Of a DNA stretch of 64,000 nucleotides, positions 1 to 11,182 are shown piece by piece. A model generated the notes under the pieces. It did no database searches and had not been told where the DNA came from. It saw only the letters and a program-made list of their open reading frames with translations. The stretch comes from Ophiobolus disseminans (lineage: Eukaryota; Ascomycota; Dothideomycetes; Pleosporales; Phaeosphaeriaceae), in the NCBI GenBank assembly GCA_010093685.1, contig MU006221.1:549530-613529 (forward strand), written 5' to 3'. The translations under genes were made by a program, and so were the position numbers. How positions within the stretch are numbered: position 1 is the stretch's first letter; each line of letters opens with the position of its first letter.

Positions 1-427
1 TGCACGTCGAATTGGACGGTCTGCATATGCATGCAGTTGTGCGCAAGCCATGTTCAAGCGCGGCTTCGACACAAGCATCCTCGGCAGGTTGAAGCTCACG
101 TGACAGACGTTGGCCGCTAAGGTTCTTTCCTCACCGAGGCCACCGTCGCTCCTATTCAATCCAAACTGCACTTCTCGCCATCAATCGCGCTCATTCCTTT
201 AAAAGAAAATTGAGCTTCGTAAAATCACTTGATATCTGCAACAATATTATTCTTCTTCACATCAATCTCGTATCCAGTGGAACTCAGGAAAGAGAAAAAG
301 TAGCCTGGGCATATATGTCGCAACCAAGCAGGTTTCATTGACTGGTTACAGGCTTAGATCGTTGAGGAGTAATAAACATTAACATAATCAACAAGCTCAA
401 ATACATATATAGAACATACATACCCGT
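1..427. other. Window edge, no gene seen
   Basis: No coding region with family signal is visible. The stretch is moderately AT-rich and lies downstream of the first minus-strand NLR-like module. Confidence 0.5.
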
Positions 428-1633
428 CTAAAGAGTGCCTCGCGCCACGGTCTCCAACTCCCTCGCCTTCTCGAAATACCCCTCCGCCTCGTCCACCCAC
501 CCACTCTCCCTTAAGCCCTCCCCAACAACCCTCATCCACACCGCACCCCTCTCATGCTCCAACCACTCCGCAGCCCCCACAATACTCTCAACAGACAATC
601 TCTCCGGTACATCCTCTTCAACCGGCGGCCTCCAATCCAACTTCTGAATCCTTACCAGCGTCTTAAACCCCTTCACAACATCGCACTTCCCCTCCCCACT
701 GAATAGCTCTTTGGATACCACGTCCGCAGTCCCAAGCCACACATTTGTCGGTCCAGACAAGCAGTGCATTACCCACGCCCCTAGCGGCGTACTCTGGTCC
801 ACAGTCATGACGTCCTCCGTCCAGCCCGCGATACACCACGATACGATGTCCGCGTCAGCCAACGTGTACAAGTCCCACTCGGCGTCGAGGCGCCACAGCC
901 TGAGCGTGTCCTCGTCATTGAAGAGTTGGTACAGCGGGTTCAAAAAGTGTGCGTCAGGAACTACATGCGTCCATTCCTTGGAGTTGATGGCATGATTCAC
1001 CGCGCAGTAGCGGCGCAAGTGGTGCAGCCAATTTCCCACTGCGTACGCGTGGGGCGCCGAGTCGGGGGTGAAGATATGCTCAAGACATGTGCGGACTATG
1101 CGTACTTTGATGGTGTTGTTCTGGAACAGGGTGTGTGGAGGTGCGAATGTGTGGGATGCGAAGTACGTTTCGAAAAGTGGGTGCGTGATGCCCACTACGT
1201 AATGTTCTGGAACGAGAGGAGCGCCTGGCGGCTGTCTTGGGGTATTTGGAGACGCTGCGTAGATGAGGTGCAGTAGGTCACAGTATTTCCAGCGTATGCG
1301 GTCGGAGAGCGCGACAACGTCTGTGATTATGGATGATGGGTCCAGTGCGTGGCTGAGTTCTGTGACGGTGAGGGGACGGGCGGCGCGAGATACCCACATC
1401 ACTGCTGTCTCTAATTCTTTCTTCTCTTCGTGGGTTATGTTGATCTTGCGCTCGGCTAGGTTCCAGATGCCATGGCTGATGATTTCCTCCACCGCGATCT
1501 GGCTTTCGAGGATGTCGTGGAACAGTTCTGGCCACCATGTATCACTGAGAGCTTCGTTTGGCTTGTCTGTTTCGGATTCTGGTTGCGATGGCGGTCCAGC
1601 AGGCTGCCCTCGGGGAAGTTGCTCTTCCATCAT
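428..1633 (-). CDS. NLR-like (STAND) C-terminal fragment, module A
   Basis: This is an open frame of 401 codons. Near residues 70-100 it carries the winged-helix type pattern that follows the NACHT ATPase in fungal NLR-like proteins (WVSRAARPLTVTELSHALD, then a DRIRWKY motif). After it come a 'THPLFETYF' segment, a 'RTCLEHIF' helix and a 'YAVGNWLHHL' helix. The same ordered motifs recur in the modules at 1630-2403, 2762-3972 and 3927-6771, so this is one unit of a paralogous series. No P-loop or complete NACHT domain is present, so it cannot be a functional NLR on its own. The start codon overlaps the stop of the upstream module (ATGA arrangement), which suggests a break in a once longer gene. 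It is the only module whose frame is fully open. It may be an expressed fragment or a relic. Confidence 0.5.
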   Translation of the reverse strand: MMEEQLPRGQPAGPPSQPESETDKPNEALSDTWWPELFHDILESQIAVEEIISHGIWNLAERKINITHEEKKELETAVMWVSRAARPLTVTELSHALDPSSIITDVVALSDRIRWKYCDLLHLIYAASPNTPRQPPGAPLVPEHYVVGITHPLFETYFASHTFAPPHTLFQNNTIKVRIVRTCLEHIFTPDSAPHAYAVGNWLHHLRRYCAVNHAINSKEWTHVVPDAHFLNPLYQLFNDEDTLRLWRLDAEWDLYTLADADIVSWCIAGWTEDVMTVDQSTPLGAWVMHCLSGPTNVWLGTADVVSKELFSGEGKCDVVKGFKTLVRIQKLDWRPPVEEDVPERLSVESIVGAAEWLEHERGAVWMRVVGEGLRESGWVDEAEGYFEKARELETVARGTL

Positions 1634-2403
1634 CGTTTGCCTTCCTTTTTGCCCAAATATGCCGCGATTTTTTGATGCGCAATGACCACTCTCGTCGTTC
1701 TAGGATCGAAGCTGATAGGCTCTTCGGGAAAATGTCGCGATTGGGTTTCAAGTGCTCCCAGCGATACCCCATCGTCCCTAACAAGCTTGACCAGTGCACC
1801 ATACCGCGTACGAATCCGATCACCAAGCCCTACAGCCGCGATTTCAGGCGATGATGATGTACTCAGCAGGCTGTTGAGCTGTAAAAGGTACAGTGGTTGG
1901 TACGCCCGAAGAGCCCAGTGGAGTATGAGCTCCAGCTCATCCTCATCTTCACCTTGCGACCGAGCGCCGTAGTACTCCCCTACATTCTCGACAGCGCCGT
2001 CGATATCAGTTGGCGCATGCTCGATGTGCTCGAAGATCTCTCGTTCAGACGTCCCGCTCTCGAGAACCTCCAGTGTGAGCATGACCCATACGGTGGGATA
2101 CATGGTCTTGCAGGCGGTGTTGAGTGCCTCTCGTATCCGTGCAGCGAGCGTCGGCTCGGGGGAATGATTGTATAGTCAAATCAAGCACTTCTCGATGATT
2201 TGCTGAAGGACTTCATTCTCTGGGTCTTCGATATTGGAGATATCCATGTTGGTATGTCGGCCGAATGCAGCAAATGTAAGTGTGTTGTGTATGGCTATCA
2301 ATGTAGGGTGCAAGCTTTGTATATACATGCATCGAGACCATCGCTGCCGATTGTATAATACGTTTGTGCGATACTGAACATTGACATAGTAGGAGTCATT
2401 CAA
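1630..2403 (-). pseudogene. NLR-like module A', interrupted
   Basis: One frame runs from about 2403 to 1630 and encodes a post-NACHT helical segment (RIREALNTACKTMYPTVW) and a winged-helix-like segment (LHWALRAYQPLYLLQLNSLL, then GLGDRIRTRYGALVKLVRDD). A TGA at about 2176-2178 interrupts it; both flanks stay in frame and align with the other modules, so the stop looks like a nonsense change, plausibly CGA to TGA. The frame ends at 1630-1632 with TGA, immediately where module A begins. The expected C-terminal helices are missing here. I read it as a decayed copy. A short undetected intron over the stop is less likely because the conserved alignment continues directly across it. Confidence 0.5.
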
Positions 2404-2761
2404 TGATTGTGCGACAGTCGGGGTGAATATGACGAAGGAGCCTGATTGCTCCTAGTGTCTCGAGGACTATACAAGCAGCTACTAGCTCACATCTGGAGGA
2501 AGACGATTGTTTTAAATGACCAGACAGGAAAATACGAGCGCCGTGGACTCAAAAACCATCACTACAATTTCCACCGCTGCACCTGTCCCCGCTTGCCCTA
2601 TTGCGCATGCGTACATAGGTATCACTAGTGTAAAGATGCTGATAGCAAGCTGAGTGTCTCCGCGCTGAGATGTAAGGATACGACTAAAGTATCTCAAGGA
2701 CCTCCAGGCTGTGCAATGCTGAGGCTGCGCAACCACCTGCACCATTGCGATGCACTCCGCG
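2404..2761. other. Spacer between NLR-like modules
   Basis: No frame here shows recognisable motifs. It separates two decayed modules and probably contains degraded sequence of the same origin. Confidence 0.35.
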
Positions 2762-3972
2762 CTATGTACATACATCCCGCTGCCAGGGCACATTCATCCC
2801 CTCGCTAACCCACGTTGCAGCCTTGAGCACAACTTTTGGCGTCAAAATCTCCGGCACAACCACCCCATCACCCATCCCATCTACAACCGCCTTGATTTGC
2901 GCCACCTTCCTCATCCTATCTCCCACCTCTGAATCCTCCTTACCACACCCCTTACGATACTCCCCAAACATAGCCCTCGCAGCAGGAACCCACACTTTTC
3001 CGAGCGCGTTTTTGAATCCGGCGAACCATGCTTTGATTATCTCCCCAGAAGAATCATCCATCCAGTGCGACCCACATTCTCGCACAACCTCTGCATTACC
3101 CTTCGTGAAAAACTCTGTTGGGACCTCGTGAGACTACTTACGCAGCGCATCGGCGTCCGTGAGAATCGTATGCAATAATTTTAGGACGTCCTTCTCCAGC
3201 ACCTCAAGTTTATCGTCGGCAACAAAGCCTCTGCTGATAGTTTCATAGTGCTTGAGATGATGCATCCATTGCGTTGAGGCGTATGTGAAGATTGAATCTT
3301 TGTCCGTAGCCGGTAGACCGTCAATGATGCTTTGCAAACACGTTTTCAGCAGCTCTAGTTCGATGCGCACGTCGGCAGCTATATCCCGCGGGGGCGTAGA
3401 GTATATTGTTTGCTCTACTATGTCGACGCTATAGGTTGCAAAATATGCGGCGCGGGGAAGTGCGAATCCGGGGCCCGGGCATCCAGGGCACTGATTGATG
3501 TACCGTCGTCTAGAACGATTTTGAACAGCGAGCCGTAGCGTGTGTGTATGCGCTCGCCGAGTTCTAGTGCGGTGTTGCCTGACGGTGTTGTGGATGGATC
3601 GAGGACGGAGTTGAGTTTGGAGAGGGTGAGGGGGCGGGACGCCCGTGTCACCCAGGAAAGTAGCGTGTTTAACTCTTTTGCTGGCTTGTCTTTGAACAAT
3701 CTGATATGGGCTTGCATGACTCGTAAGATGTCGTCAAGTTTGACGGTGACGGTTTCGAGGACGCCGCTCTTGGACATGTAGGGCTGGAGGACGTCGATCA
3801 TCAGTTGCGCCCACCATGCATTACCACGGACTCTTTCGCTTATCCTCGACTCATCAATACGCTCCTGGAGGTGTAAAGTCTGCTCTTTAACCTCCTTGCG
3901 TGGCCACCCGCCAACAATTCTCCATCTCATACTCCTTCTATACTCTTCCGCATTCTCTTGACAATGCCCCAC
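2762..3972 (-). pseudogene. NLR-like module B, frameshifted
   Basis: From 3972 the frame encodes a post-NACHT helix (RGNAWWAQLMIDVL), then the winged-helix-like motif (LSWVTRASRPLTLSKLNSVL) and 'LGERIHTRYGSLFKIVLDDG', and it stops at 3418. The continuation is in another frame: 'YFATYSVDIVEQTIYSTPP' followed by 'RIELELLKTCLQSIIDGLP' (3370-3134), so a frameshift lies near 3440-3460. A second lesion is a TAG at about 3131-3133, after 'HTILTDADALRK'. Beyond it the same frame continues to 2762 ('EVVRECGSHWMDD'), matching the 'LHTALTDETVLSSW' region of the 3927-6771 copy. Two independent lesions argue for a pseudogene. The TAG lies in a GTAAGTAG context, so an intron donor there is possible, but I found no matching acceptor at a normal distance. 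Confidence 0.55.
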
Positions 3973-6771
3973 TCCCGCCTAAGAGAGTCGATCACACTCG
4001 TGAGTTCCATCATCTTGCACTTCCAGGTCAACTTCGAGCCATCGTACCGCTGAGACTCTGCTCTAAAGTCGACCCACGTATGCCCATCAACACAGCAAAA
4101 CATACCACGCTCTGCTGGTACACATTCACTCCAGCAAGATATCGCAAAACAGACCGTACATACTTGACACGTCTCAGCTGGTTTCGAGCACTTCTCATTA
4201 CCAATACAACCCCGAGTGTCATGCAAATAACCCAACAACGCAACGGCATCCGGACGTCGGTCCAGTGCAAGCAGTATGAGTGCTAGATACACTAGTCCCA
4301 GATAAGTCCGTGCGGGATCTGGACCCTCCATCATGTAGAAGCAGTGCCTCATAAACGGCTTCAGTGTTCGAATGGCAGTTAGGGTATCACTCGACATCCT
4401 GTGGAGAGCCGCGAGGTAAAGATGCGATTTCTCTTCTTTGTGGTTAACCATCAGATTTTCAAGAGATATGTCATCCCCAAGAGCGCCTAGAACGCCCGTC
4501 TTGCACATTCGCTCCATGTTCCTTAGGCATGGAGACATGTCTTGTTCATCAGTGATGGCTTCTCTCGCTGATGCCATCTGGATGTCGCAGTAATTTTGGC
4601 AGAAGGACTCTTTCACATTCTGAAAGTCTCGCCATGCGAGATCAGTGGGGGATTGCCAGTCGTCCTTAAACAAGGGCTTGATATATGGGATACTGGCTAT
4701 AACCCCAAGTTCCTCAACAAGAGGTCTTGCTTTGGCGAGGTCGTTGGCGAAATCGCGGTATAAGTATAGGAGGCCGAGCTTAAGGCGAAGAATGGTCGTG
4801 TGTGATGTGTTTTGTGCATGTGTGAGCGCGAGCTGGTACGCATCAATGAGCCATTGAGCTTTCTTAGTACCTTTGAACGGCTTAGCCATGCATATGAACC
4901 ACTCTGAAGTTTCGGTGGTGGGCCATGGCGAGTCCAGAATGAAAGCTGTGAACCTGCTGTATCCACGTGGATCTTTTTGACTTTCTAAAATGTGTAACGC
5001 CTCAATAATGCTTCCAAAATGTATACGGTGTTCTGCTGAGCTAGCTAGCGATGTTTCGAGGATGTGTGATGTAAAATTGATTTGCTTGTCAAAGAGTTGA
5101 GTTTGTTCACGCACCTGCAATACCGTTGCAGCGTCTTTGACAGATTGCGGATGTTCCTTTCCAGCAAGAATCTTGAGATATTGTCTGATGCTAGAGTTGT
5201 CGGATCCTTGGATTTCGATGGCCGTGCGAAAGAACAAGGCTGCTGCTCTGGTCTGTGTAGAGTCGCACAGGCTGCCGGCAATCAAGTTGTAAGATGCCGT
5301 AAGCTGCTGGTCCAGCTTCAACCGCTGGTATTCCTCATGGTTCTTGGTCTTTAAGAGTTTGTTGACTGTTGACACTGTTCTGAAACCGTGTTCGATAGCC
5401 AACCACGATCCGGCCTCGACGAGGAGGTCCGCTCCTCTTGGTGTGAAGTCTTTACCTTTGAATGCCGTCTGAACTTCCTTAACCATAGCTTCTTTACACT
5501 CGACCATTGCTTTGATCAGTTCGACAGCTTTCAGCGAGGCTAAAGGCACAAATTCATCAATCATGCTTTTTCTTAGAAGTACCTTTGCGGCAGGAATGAA
5601 GACTCTTGCTGGAACAAAACTACTCGCTGGAGCTTCCTCATCACTTGTTGGCGGTTCTAAATCGTTTTCCGAATGTTTGTCATCAGTTCCTACTTGCTGA
5701 ACATTGGTCGTCGGTCTTCCTATGAGTTGGGTGACCCACTTTACCTAAGGTTCGTTTCCTGAACTGTTAGAAGGCGCATCGCCGTACCATGCGGCGACAC
5801 ATCCCATTATCATCTGAGCCTTCTCTTCCGTGTAGACTTCGGCCGTGTGTGTCCTCTGGATGTTCTCACACCAACTCGACAGCACAGTCTCGTCGGTCAA
5901 CGCTGTATGCAGCAACCTGACCAGGTCGATTCACGGCGCCACAGCTTTCCAGTTTTTCCTTTCTACGTGCCCGCCTACAAAGTAATAGGCGCCGTTAAGA
6001 TCGTTGCACCAGAACAAATTGGCGTAGACGCAAGTCATGAACTTTTGTCGCGGATTGCGGACAAGTCAGGACCTTGAGGAGAAGGCGGAGTGTCGTGAAC
6101 TCAGATTCCGGTATAAACCTAACACCCGAATACGCTGTACGAACAAAGTCCTCTGTGGCCAGCTTGACATTGTGCTCTTTGAAGTAATTCTTGATCTATT
6201 TGTGGGTAAACTTCACCCTGGTTGTCGCCGGAATGAAACGGAGAGGCGCTTGGAGAAGAGACGGTGATTGGTCGTCGAGGAACTCGGAGAATACTCCATC
6301 GTCCCTAATAAGCTTGAAGATGAGGATGTAGCGATTCAAGATACGTTTCCCAAGCGCGATTGCGTCTTTTTCTGACGGCATTATCGATCCTAGTGCAGTG
6401 CATAAATCCAAGAGTGAAAGCGGTCGTAGTGAACGGCCCATCCATGTCACGATACTGTCTACTTCTTTTGCTTCATTAGGGATATGTCTCCAGCGAAATC
6501 TCTCTATCACCTGTTTTATCGCGCTATCGAGAGTATTCGGCAACAAATCGATGGTATAAAGAGTCCTACGTTCTGAATACCTTGGAGAGAGGTCTTCCAA
6601 CGTTAGCTTGGCCCAAAGCATATGGTCCTTCGCTCTAGCTTCGAAAAGTGCATCGTGAACCCTTGAAGAAAAGCTCGGTGTTATATCGTGAACCTCGAGG
6701 CGGGCGAGCTCTTGCTTGATACAGCGGTCAATGGACCATCCACTCTTCGGTAATCGGCTATAGGACTCCAT
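3927..6771 (-). pseudogene. NLR-like protein with TPR-like tail and C-terminal zinc-binding motif, broken
   Basis: The 5' part (6771-6196) has a post-NACHT helix (ARAKDHMLWAKLTLEDL) and the winged-helix-like motif (TWMGRSLRPLSLLDLCTAL). It ends at a TAG (6196-6198) lying inside the conserved 'VKFTHK...NYFKEHN' segment. Further in-frame stops follow (TAA about 5995-5997, TGA 5931-5933, TAG 5745-5747) with one frame change. From 5564 to 3927 there is a clean 545-codon helical, TPR-like frame. It ends in a Cys/His cluster (CQVCTVCFAISCWSEC, then CVDGHTW) resembling the zinc-binding tail of fungal NACHT-TPR proteins. The order NACHT tail, winged helix, TPR-like repeats, zinc tail is what is known for that family. 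The stops read as CAG to TAG, CGA to TGA and CAA to TAA, i.e. C to T on the coding strand. The 545-codon part could still be expressed alone. Confidence 0.55.
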
Positions 6772-7274
6772 GGTATCTTGGCTGTTAGGTGTAGAAGTTG
6801 TATGGCTTCTATCGAGTTGAAGAGTTGCCAGTACCGAGAGCTTTTATAGAGCTCGAGAGGTCTCGGGCTGGCTGCACTGGCCTTGATCTTGGCGCTGAAG
6901 ATCTCGCTGGGGTAGTCAATGAATATGTTCGTGTAGCCTACCGCCGTCGACCTGATCACTGTAAGGCCTTTCCAACACCAACACTCTGAGCCATATTTGT
7001 GGCGCGCATCTCAAAGACGTCAAAGGATCTTCCCTGTGCTTTGCGCCTCTGACGGGAGAACCCCTGAGCAGATCTCTTTGGGTCGGTCCGCCTCCAACTT
7101 GAGCACATATGGCGGGGTTTCAAATGTTTCGAGCGTCCTCGTGCGCGTGTTGGTGAACGCTTGGACTGGTAACTGCACATCGTTGTGCAGCTTGAGGCTC
7201 GAGAGTGCCATAACACGAGCTCGATCCACATCTGACTCCGTTACGTAGCTGGCCATTCCATGATCCGTCGACAT
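6681..7274 (-). other. Unrecognised open segments upstream of the NLR-like copy
   Basis: Two segments in the same frame (7274-7020 and 6959-6681) are separated by two TGA codons near 7014-7020. The first begins 'MASYVTESDVDRARVMALSS' a few codons in. I do not recognise the protein. It may be the decayed N-terminal region of the gene ending at 3927, or an unrelated fragment. No P-loop is visible. Confidence 0.3.
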
Positions 7275-7481
7275 CGTTTGTATCGATGTACAGTGACGAT
7301 GAGAGTTGCAACAGGTCGGCGAATACGTGGGGCAGACTAGACTACAACCAGCTTAGACCCAGAACTAAGACCAATATCTCAGCATTCTCTGCAAACCCCC
7401 AAAATTTGGTACTCTGAAACTCGTCACTATTTAGCAACGGAGGTAGGAACGTGGCGTATATAGTGCGTCGAATCTTCCTGC

Positions 7482-9161
7482 TCAGTCCTGGTTCTGCTTC
7501 CGTTGTAAGAGGAACAGCCGAACATAGTAGAATGCTGCACCTGCAGCCCAAATTCCAACAAGAATTGCCGCCTGTATTGGCGCAAACACCGCACCTCTAA
7601 CTACAACAAAACCGCTGATGATAGCGAATAAAATAGGGATCGCGAGGAACGGCTTGACAGGTCGTGGTAAAGATGGCTCTCGGAAGCGTAATATGATCGC
7701 GCCAAGCACGGTCAGGAAGAAGAAAGCGTACTCGGCGAGGCCATTCAATGTCAGTAATATACGCATATTCCCAAGCAGAATATACACTGTGGAAAGAACA
7801 GTGTTTAGGATTAGCGCGTTGATCGGCGATTCTCCTTGGTCCATTGCGTCTTCGGTGTCTTCATCCGCAGTTGCAGCTTTGGTCACTTTGAAAGTGCCAA
7901 TGTGGCCGATGGTGCCCAGTAGATGCGGGATCCAGTTGTTGTTCGCTGCGGCAACGGTCATTCTTCCTGCGACGAAGGAGTTGCCCAGTGCAGAACCAGC
8001 AATGACCAAGCATATGAGCGCCGTGGCGAAGTAGGCCGCACCTTGGCCTACGAAGTGTGTTACTGCAGTCTATGTAGAGTCAGCAAACCAAACGCAAAAG
8101 AATTGGGCGCAGAAAAAGACTGACCACTGCAGCTGCATCTGTTGTGGAGACGACCTCCCAAGGCAGCAGTATGTAGTACACAGCATTGGCCGCAATGTAG
8201 CAGAGGATTATAGTGGGGATGGCGGTGTTGATTGATAGCGGAAGTTGCTTTCTCGGGTTACGGAGCTCGGCTGCCACGTAGTTTGCCTTGTGTAGTGGTC
8301 AATATTGTGCTTGCTGCAGCCTCGACATACACATACCTTATCCCAGCCAGAGTATGCCCAAAGCGCACCATACAATGCCGTGCTGTAGAAACCCAAGGAC
8401 TCCCACGTAGTGACTGTGGTCCATTCGAAATGGCTACCGTCCGGCAGAACAGTGTCTCTGGACGCGAACCAATTCTTGCTGTGCCAATCTCCACCTCCAA
8501 GATCGTTGCCTTTCCCAATGTACACAAAAACAGCAACTAGCCCAGCAACGATGAGTAATAATATGGTAAGTAATTTGATCGCAACGAAGAAACTCGATAA
8601 CCTAGTACTGGTCTTGGTGCTGATCGAGTTGAGAGTTGTGACGCATACCAACACCAACACGCTCAAGAGCTTGTGCGTGATCGGTGGCGACGGCTCATTG
8701 ATGCCCATGCTCGAATAAATCGACTCCACGAACACGATACTCAAAATTGCTAGCGTGGCAGGCATTGTCGCTACGATCCATGACCACGCCGCCATATACC
8801 CCCAGACGTCTCCGTAAATGTATGAAAGGTACGGCTGGATGCCTCCTTCGCCAGGGAAGGCGGTACCCAGTTCGGCCATGGTCAGCGCACCCGTCCATGC
8901 TACAATACCACCAAGGAGCCAAATAAGAAGAGCTGCGCCTGGTGATGGAACACTTGCATCAATGGGTCCAGGAGATGAGAATACGCCGGATCCGATGACT
9001 ATGCTAACAAGCAAAGCGAAGCCATCGAGAGCGCCCAGATTGCGAGCGAACGTGCTTTTGGAGGCAGCAGTAGATTCAGTATTGTCCTCGTCGGTAATGT
9101 AATCTCGACTCTGGCTTCGACTGGGTGCATCCGGAAGGAGCGGTGATGTTTCCGATGCCAT
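7482..9161 (-). CDS. LAT-family amino-acid permease (APC superfamily)
   Basis: Three exons join to 524 residues: 9161-8337, 8286-8125 and 8069-7482. The introns are 8336-8287 (GTATGT...CACAAG) and 8124-8070 (GTCAGT...CATAG), both phase 0. After a polar N-terminus of about 45 residues come the APC signature (GSGVFSSPG) and about twelve hydrophobic segments. The loop spanning the first junction reads 'DKANYVAAELRNPRKQLP', the characteristic LAT-family motif after TM6. Length and topology fit a plasma-membrane or vacuolar transporter of neutral amino acids, related to fungal methionine/LAT permeases. Substrate cannot be inferred from sequence. Its start is 434 bp from the divergent thioesterase gene. 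Confidence 0.9.
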
Positions 9162-9595
9162 CGTGGCTTGCGCGAAGTGAACTAACTAGGGCTGACTGGC
9201 GGAGATAGTCAGTGTGTTGGTCGCTGCTTGCGGTGCGCGTCTTGGACGAGCCCAAGGATGAGATTGTTGATAGCCGCCAACACGATGAAACTGTTCACAA
9301 GAAGTGTCTGAGGAGAACGCGCTTTTGCGTCAATAACGACGTAGTAATGCAGGTCTCAAACCTGGAACCATGAGTTGAGATGACACAACCTTGGAAGATA
9401 GCGTCATCGGAGATTGTACGGAGATTGGATGGAGATCAGCTTTGGCCCGAGCCCCCGCCCACGCGCTTTCTTCCGAGGTAACTTCCAAACGCGTCTTACG
9501 GCTCGCGATTGTACCCCGGTAAGCCGGAATTCGCGATGTAAACTCATCAAAACACCGTCACCTCTCTTGAAACCCTTGTTATACTGGTATCTACA
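9162..9595. promoter_or_regulatory. Shared divergent promoter region
   Basis: These 434 bp separate the start codons of the divergently transcribed transporter and thioesterase, so they must hold both promoters. No clear TATA box was recognised. Confidence 0.5.
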
Positions 9596-10766
9596 ATGGT
9601 AGTCCGTCCTTATTTCACTGAGCAAAAGAAGGTGCTCCCTTTCGACAAAACCATCGAATTAGAGAAGATTGATGACTGGACGTTTCGATCTATTGTGAAA
9701 GCTTACTCGCCCACGGGCGGTGAGAACGGGACATATGGAGGACATGTCTTTGCTCAGGCAGCGTGGGCTGCTGCGCAAACAGTGGATGAAGGCTACCTAA
9801 TACACGTAAGCTGAATCGTAACTTCATGCGACACAGCTAATCCGCCATCAGAACATTACAGGGTGGTTCATCCTCGGAGGTAAACCGAATGAGCACTATA
9901 CCTATCGAGTGACGAAAGTCCGTGATGGCTACAATTATTGCACACGCTCTGTTACCGTCAGTCAGATTGCGGCTCACGGCGACATGTTCACTTGCACTTG
10001 TTCGTTCAAGAAAGAGGAAGGATCGCCTTTTCATATTCAAGATATCGTCGACCTGAAAGAGGTGTATCGCGATGTATTAGAAGGCAAAGAAGAGCCCATG
10101 GAGCATCCGCCAGCACCTAGTAATGACTCGGAGTACTTCCGGAAGACATATCTACCAGCGCATCCCGAACATTTCAACCCCATCGGCGGCTTACACATAC
10201 GAAAGGCGAATATGGAGAAGTATAACGTGAGGCGAAGCGCTATAGATCGACGACAACTTTCGTTCTACACGCTTCGAGGCTCATTACCAGTCCCGACCAC
10301 GCCATACCCACCACCCATAGATCTCCAAGGGGGTGTCAAGTTGACAAGAGAAGCAAACCTTCATGCGTGTGCGCATTTATATGCTTCAGACCGCAACTCG
10401 CTCTTCATTGTACCCAATCATCTCGATCGCCCTAGAGACTTTACACGTATGGCCTCTTTGTCCCATAGTGTGATCTTCCACGTTGGTATCAAGGATCTTA
10501 TCATGCCAGCTGAGCCTCGAATCGACCACCCAAATGCCGACCCGACATTATGGGAGGACGAAGCGCTTCCGCTTTGTAATCTTGAGGGTTACGATAAGGG
10601 TGATCGGGACGGCCGGAAGTGGTATGTTCAAGAAGCACATGTTACACGAGCGACGGGTGGAAGGGGTTTGCATACAAGTCGCATGTGGGATTACGATACT
10701 GGAGTGCATATAGCCACGACGTTCCAAGATGGATTGATTCGATTCAAAAACAACGCTAAGCTATGA
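9596..10766 (+). CDS. Peroxisomal acyl-CoA thioesterase II (TesB/ACOT8 type)
   Basis: Two exons (9596-9805 and 9852-10766) encode 374 residues. The intron is 9806-9851 (GTAAGC, GCTAAT branch, CATCAG). The frame shows a double hot-dog TesB architecture. The N-terminal hot-dog has 'TYGGHVFAQAAWAA' and, across the junction, 'GWFILGGKPNEHYTYRVTKV'. The C-terminal half has 'MASLSHSVIFH' and a late 'RGLHTSRMWDYDTGVHIAT'. The last three residues are AKL, a type 1 peroxisomal targeting signal. Family knowledge: hydrolyses acyl-CoA to free fatty acid and CoA during peroxisomal beta-oxidation. Near-normal length, no defects seen. Confidence 0.92.
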
Positions 10767-11182
10767 GCCTTGTTTACACTGTACAGTCAAGGAGTCTTAC
10801 ATGAGGGGGTGAGAGTTAGGCCTACTTCTGTAACAAGGCTGCCATTGCCCCTCCGTACAATTCAGACGACACATCTCGCTCAACAAGTTTTCCGAACGCC
10901 ACGCCTCAATGGCTGTCTGACAAAGCATCCTCGGAGGGCTCTTGTGCGAAGGACTAAATTGATAAGCATCTTCCCGATGACAACACTGCGCCCTGCTAAG
11001 GCTGCAACTAAGTTTGGACGCCTCCGATATGTACGAGCAGGGTGCCTAACACAGGATTTACAAGCGAGCCCGGCATTCTTGGGTCTTGGCATCGTCCGAG
11101 CATCGGACCCGGGGGAACGTATAAAATACTCTCAATCAACCTGCTATTTCTCTGTTATCCTAGTATTCTTCTTCTCTCCATC
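10767..11182. promoter_or_regulatory. Intergenic region with TATA box for the methyltransferase
   Basis: A good TATA element (TATAAAATA) lies at about 11120-11128, roughly 55-60 bp before the ATG at 11183, followed by a pyrimidine-rich leader. The rest is the 3' flank of the thioesterase gene. Confidence 0.55.
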
